Assembly (NCBI GenBank): GCA_949287345.1
Contig: CASEGD010000022.1
Span: forward strand, 1-10,374
Origin: an uncultured Phascolarctobacterium sp.
GTDB taxonomy: Bacteria > Bacillota > Negativicutes > Acidaminococcales > Acidaminococcaceae
Reading direction: 5' to 3'
Length of the DNA stretch: 10,374 bases
In this document: piece by piece, positions 7,599-10,374 of the stretch
Position numbering within the stretch: position 1 is the first letter of the stretch
How the letters are laid out: each line of letters opens with the position of its first letter
Position numbers and translations under genes: made by a program
Notes under the pieces: generated by a model
Told to the model about the DNA's origin: nothing
What the model saw: the letters and a program-made list of their open reading frames with translations, nothing else
The model's database searches: none

Positions 7599-8675
7599 AT
7601 GTATACCTATGTGCACGGCGGCGATATTTACACCGCGAGCGGTAAAAACAACATAGTTGATTATTCGGCAAACATTAACCCGCTGGGGCTGCCGCAGTCC
7701 GTTAAAAAGGCGATTGTAAAATCCCTTAACGGCTGCGTGGATTACCCCGACCCTTTTTGCCGCCGTTTAAGCGCTAAATTAGCAAAATTTTTAGCCGTGC
7801 CGCAGGATTATATATTTTTCAGCAACGGCGCTGCCGATGTGCTGTTTAAGCTGGCACTGGCGCTGCGTCCCAAAAAAGCGCTGCTTTTGGCGCCGACTTT
7901 TGCCGATTACGAAAAAGCGCTGCGCAGCGTGGACTGCGATATTTGCTATTACCTTTTGCAGGAGGCGCACGGCTTTGAGCCGCAGCCCGATATTTTAAAA
8001 CAGCTGACGGCTGATTTGGACATGGTTGTTATCTGCAACCCCAATAACCCGACCGGCAAACTGATTGACAAGGCGCTGCTGGAACAGCTTATTGCCAGAT
8101 GCAAACAGCTTAACATCCGCATTTTGATTGACGAATGTTTTATGGATTTTGTGGCGGAAGAAAAAGCGTACAGCATGATACCGCAGCTTGCCGCCAACAA
8201 ACAGATGGTTATTTTAAAGGCGTTTACAAAAACATATGCCATGCCGGGCTTGCGCCTTGGCTATTGCCTTACGGCAGATGAAGTTTTGGTGCTGCGCCTG
8301 CACGAAGCAGGGCAGGACTGGAACGTATCGACACCGGCGCAGGAAGCAGGCATTGCCGCGCTTGACGAAAGAGTATATGTTGCCAAAGCCAAAGCGCTGA
8401 TTGCCAAAGAACGCCGCTACTTAACCAATGTGCTGCAAAAATGCGGCGCAGCAACTTACGGTTCAGAAGCGAACTATATCTTTTTTAAAATGCCGCAGCC
8501 TTTGGATTTAAAGGAGCAGCTTGCCAAAAAGGGCTTTTTAATCCGCAGCTGCGCCAATTACCATAATTTACAGGGCAACTACTACCGCATTGCCGTTAAA
8601 AGGCACGCGGATAACATGAGATTTGCCAAAGCATTAAAGGAAGTACACGATGCACTCACTGATGGTGATAATTGA
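7599..8675 (+). CDS. cobD: L-threonine-O-3-phosphate decarboxylase CobD
   Basis: PLP-dependent fold-type I enzyme, related to histidinol-phosphate aminotransferase, that decarboxylates L-threonine-O-3-phosphate to (R)-1-amino-2-propanol phosphate, the arm used by CbiB. At 358 residues its length resembles Salmonella CobD and leaves no room for an extra C-terminal metal-binding domain. Visible motifs are HGGDIY (6-11), DYSANINPLGLP (21-32), FFSNGAADVLFKLALAL (73-89), VICNPNNPTGKL (144-155), ILIDECFMDF (175-184) with Asp178 as the likely pyridine-nitrogen ligand, and FTKTYAMPGLRLGY (209-222) with Lys211 as the likely PLP Schiff-base lysine. GGAG at 7587-7590 lies 8 bases before the ATG. The placement right after cbiB separates it from ordinary histidinol-phosphate aminotransferases. 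Its last 26 bases overlap the next gene in another frame. No threonine kinase of the PduX type is visible in the window. Confidence 0.94.
   Translation: MYTYVHGGDIYTASGKNNIVDYSANINPLGLPQSVKKAIVKSLNGCVDYPDPFCRRLSAKLAKFLAVPQDYIFFSNGAADVLFKLALALRPKKALLLAPTFADYEKALRSVDCDICYYLLQEAHGFEPQPDILKQLTADLDMVVICNPNNPTGKLIDKALLEQLIARCKQLNIRILIDECFMDFVAEEKAYSMIPQLAANKQMVILKAFTKTYAMPGLRLGYCLTADEVLVLRLHEAGQDWNVSTPAQEAGIAALDERVYVAKAKALIAKERRYLTNVLQKCGAATYGSEANYIFFKMPQPLDLKEQLAKKGFLIRSCANYHNLQGNYYRIAVKRHADNMRFAKALKEVHDALTDGDN
8636..8642 (+). promoter_or_regulatory. Ribosome binding site inside the end of cobD
   Basis: AAAGGAA, with its AGGA core 8 bases before the ATG at 8650, lies within the last codons of cobD. 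It supports starting the downstream phosphatase/mutase-like gene at 8650 rather than at the in-frame ATG at 8662, which has no such site. Ribosomes finishing cobD cover this site, so expression of the two proteins is probably coupled. Confidence 0.7.
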
Positions 8676-9780
8676 CGGTTTGGGCGATGACCCGATACCG
8701 CAGTTTGGCGGCAAAACGCCGTTTGAATTTGTCTCACATCCGAATATTGATAAACTGCTGGAACGCGGTACTTACAGCGAGATAAGCATCTGCGGCAATG
8801 ACTTTGCGGCAGAAAGCCTGGGCTGCATTTTGCGCCTCTTGGGCGTGGAACAGAAGGACTTTCCGCTGAACCGTGCGTATCTGGAGCTTTTGGCCAACGG
8901 CCGCGACATCAGCGAATACGAAATGGTGCTGCGCTGCAACCTTGCTTCGGTTGACGCCGAAGGCAGGCTGATATCGTTTAACGCCATGGGGCTTACGCCC
9001 GATGAAATGGCCCAAGCCGCCGCAATCTGCAACGAGCTGTGGCAGGGCATTGAGTTCATGCACCTGTCGGAATACCGCAACCTGCTGATTTTAGACAACG
9101 ACCCGCAGATTCTGCATAACTGCAAAATCGCGCCGCCGCATGAAAGCATGGGGCAGAATTTTGATGAGCTTTTGAGCGATTTAAAAAACAAATCGCTGCT
9201 TTTAAAAACTTTTATAGAAGAAACAACGGCGAAGCTGAAACCTTTTGCACGAAACGGCGTCAGCTACCGCATTTACCCGTGGGGAGCGTCGGAGCGCAAG
9301 GTGCTGCCGTCGTTTGAAAGTCTGCATAATATCCGCGGGGCGGCGGTGTGCAAGGCGGAGATTGTACGCGGTATTGCCCGCGCGCTGAAGATGCCTGCAC
9401 CGGTGCTGCCGGGCACAACGGCCGATATTGATACCGATATCAGCGCCAAGGCAGGGCAGACGCTGCAATTTTTGCAGGATTACGATTTTGTGCTTGCGCA
9501 TTTTAACGGCAGCGACGAAGCTGCGCACCGTTACGATTACAACGGCAAGGCAGATTTTATCGCGCGCATTGATAAGAAATTTATCGGCGCGCTGCTGCAA
9601 AACACAAAACAGCAGCTGAAAATACTTATCTGCGGCGACCATGTAACCAGCTGCGTTACCGGTAAGCACAGCGCAGGCAAAGTGCCGGTGGTGGCAGCCG
9701 TAATTAACAGTGATGACAATGCGCCGGAAATTGGCGCTTACCATGATATACACAAATTTTTAATGGGAGCGAGTGATTAA
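8650..9780 (+). CDS. Alkaline-phosphatase-superfamily protein resembling archaeal-type phosphoglycerate mutase (ApgM-like), probable B12 accessory enzyme
   Basis: A 376-residue cytoplasmic protein of the metal-dependent alkaline phosphatase/iPGM superfamily, ApgM-like branch (usually near 400 residues). Visible marks are [19 protein letters not shown] (6-24), with Asp9 a likely metal ligand, [11 protein letters not shown] (30-40), [13 protein letters not shown] (55-67), LRCNLASVD (94-102), PPHESMG (162-168), [15 protein letters not shown] (209-223), [13 protein letters not shown] (284-296) and [19 protein letters not shown] (328-346). Aligned by eye to archaeal ApgM, Ser56 takes the place of the nucleophile, and Asp289, His293, Asp330, His331 and His340 take those of the metal ligands, so the protein looks catalytically competent. 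The residues around Ser56 differ from the usual PGSD. Its position between cobD and cbiP, with a 26-base overlap with cobD, argues for a B12 role rather than glycolysis. Candidate roles, both inferred, are making L-threonine phosphate for CobD or dephosphorylating alpha-ribazole phosphate. Family membership is solid; the reaction is unknown. Confidence 0.85.
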   Translation: MHSLMVIIDGLGDDPIPQFGGKTPFEFVSHPNIDKLLERGTYSEISICGNDFAAESLGCILRLLGVEQKDFPLNRAYLELLANGRDISEYEMVLRCNLASVDAEGRLISFNAMGLTPDEMAQAAAICNELWQGIEFMHLSEYRNLLILDNDPQILHNCKIAPPHESMGQNFDELLSDLKNKSLLLKTFIEETTAKLKPFARNGVSYRIYPWGASERKVLPSFESLHNIRGAAVCKAEIVRGIARALKMPAPVLPGTTADIDTDISAKAGQTLQFLQDYDFVLAHFNGSDEAAHRYDYNGKADFIARIDKKFIGALLQNTKQQLKILICGDHVTSCVTGKHSAGKVPVVAAVINSDDNAPEIGAYHDIHKFLMGASD

Positions 9781-9781
9781 C

Positions 9782-10374
9782 GTGGCCAAAACAATAATGG
9801 TTCAGGGAACAATGTCAAATGCGGGCAAAAGCCTTGTAACGGCGGGGCTGTGCCGTGTGTTCAACCAGGACGGCTATAAGGTGGCGCCGTTCAAATCGCA
9901 GAACATGGCCCTTAACTCTTTTATAACGCGCACCGGCGCGGAAATGGGCAGGGCACAGGTGGTGCAGGCCGAAGCTGCCAACATTGAGCCTGACGTTGCT
10001 ATGAACCCGATTCTGCTGAAACCGACCAGCGACTGCGGTTCGCAGGTTATCGTCAACGGCGAGCCGATTGGCACGATGACGGCGGCAGAATATTTTAAAA
10101 TGAAGCATACCTTAAAGCCGGAAATTATGAAAGCTTTTAACGGCCTTGCGGATAAAAACGACATTATCGTTATCGAAGGCGCGGGTAGCCCGGCGGAAAT
10201 CAATATCAAAACGGACGACATCGTCAACATGGGCATGGCAAAAATGGCTAACGCGCCTGTCCTGCTCGTGGCAGATATCGACCGCGGCGGCGTGTTTGCT
10301 TCCATTTACGGCACGCTGATGCTGCTTGAGCCGGAAGAACGCGCCATGGTAAAAGGCGTTATCATCAATAAATT
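9782..10374 (+). CDS. cbiP: Cobyric acid synthase CbiP (3' partial)
   Basis: Glutamine- and ATP-dependent amidotransferase that amidates the b, d, e and g side chains of adenosylcobyrinate a,c-diamide to give adenosylcobyric acid, the substrate of CbiB. The first 197 codons are present, open to the window edge. They cover the N-terminal synthetase domain: P-loop-like [20 protein letters not shown] (6-25), [11 protein letters not shown] (36-46), GAEMGRAQ (52-59), [16 protein letters not shown] (75-90), [11 protein letters not shown] (131-141) and [12 protein letters not shown] (163-174). The glutaminase domain, about 300 residues, lies beyond the window. The start is GTG at 9782, one base after the preceding stop. 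It puts the P-loop region at the expected distance from the N terminus; the next in-frame ATG (9797) would cut into that strand. GGGAG at 9765-9769 is a rather distant ribosome binding site, with GAGTG at 9771-9775 nearer. The aerobic name is CobQ. Confidence 0.95.
   Translation, partial: MAKTIMVQGTMSNAGKSLVTAGLCRVFNQDGYKVAPFKSQNMALNSFITRTGAEMGRAQVVQAEAANIEPDVAMNPILLKPTSDCGSQVIVNGEPIGTMTAAEYFKMKHTLKPEIMKAFNGLADKNDIIVIEGAGSPAEINIKTDDIVNMGMAKMANAPVLLVADIDRGGVFASIYGTLMLLEPEERAMVKGVIINK

Noticed and set aside
7599..8675. Histidinol-phosphate aminotransferase (HisC)
   Set aside because: The fold family is shared, but the HGGDIY and NINPLG N-terminal motifs and the position after cbiB fit threonine-phosphate decarboxylase.
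9202..9753. Minus-strand open frame (183 codons) opposite the ApgM-like gene
   Set aside because: It lies opposite a conserved coding region, with a composition heavy in Arg, Cys and His and no family motif; a shadow of the real gene.
8650..9780. Simple glycolytic phosphoglycerate mutase
   Set aside because: Not excluded, but the position inside a tight B12 operon, the overlap with cobD and the changed nucleophile loop make a purely glycolytic role less likely.
9874..10305. Minus-strand open frame (143 codons) near the right edge
   Set aside because: It lies inside cbiP, which is clearly coding on the plus strand from GTG 9782 to the window edge.

Overview
This window is one uninterrupted, co-directional (+ strand) block of cobalamin (vitamin B12) biosynthesis genes from a bacterium. 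Eleven genes are visible: a 5'-truncated cbiL, then cbiF, cbiG, cbiH, cbiJ, a fused cbiE-cbiT, cbiA, cbiB, cobD, an alkaline-phosphatase-superfamily protein resembling archaeal-type phosphoglycerate mutase, and a 3'-truncated cbiP. CbiG, the fused CbiET and the absence of oxygen-dependent pathway genes point to the anaerobic (early cobalt insertion) route. The gene set, moderate GC content, strong Shine-Dalgarno sites and protein sequences suggest an anaerobic Firmicute, perhaps of the Negativicutes. That placement is an impression and was not tested by a search.

Layout. Positions 2-5234 hold the corrin-ring enzymes: methyltransferases CbiL (C20), CbiF (C11), CbiH (C17), CbiE (C5) and CbiT (C15, decarboxylating), the lactone-opening hydrolase CbiG and the reductase CbiJ. 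Positions 5236-6597 hold CbiA, which amidates the a and c side chains. Positions 6624-8675 hold CbiB and CobD, which make and attach the aminopropanol arm. Positions 8650-9780 hold the phosphoglycerate-mutase-like protein, and 9782 to the end holds the N-terminal part of CbiP, which amidates the remaining side chains.

Genes are packed tightly: ATGA, TAATG and GTGA overlaps, a 26-base overlap between cobD and the next gene, and a longest non-coding gap of only 26 bases (6598-6623). No promoter, riboswitch, terminator, RNA gene, repeat or mobile element was seen, so the window looks like the interior of one long transcript. Steps not represented here (cobalt chelatase, CbiC, CbiD, corrinoid adenosyltransferase, CobU/CobS/CobT, a recognisable CobC-type phosphatase and a threonine kinase) must be encoded in the flanks or elsewhere if the pathway is complete.

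The one member without an obvious textbook role is the phosphoglycerate-mutase-like protein. It keeps the apparent nucleophile and metal ligands of its superfamily, starts inside the end of cobD, and is the best candidate here for an unassigned B12 step, either making threonine phosphate for CobD or dephosphorylating an alpha-ribazole phosphate.
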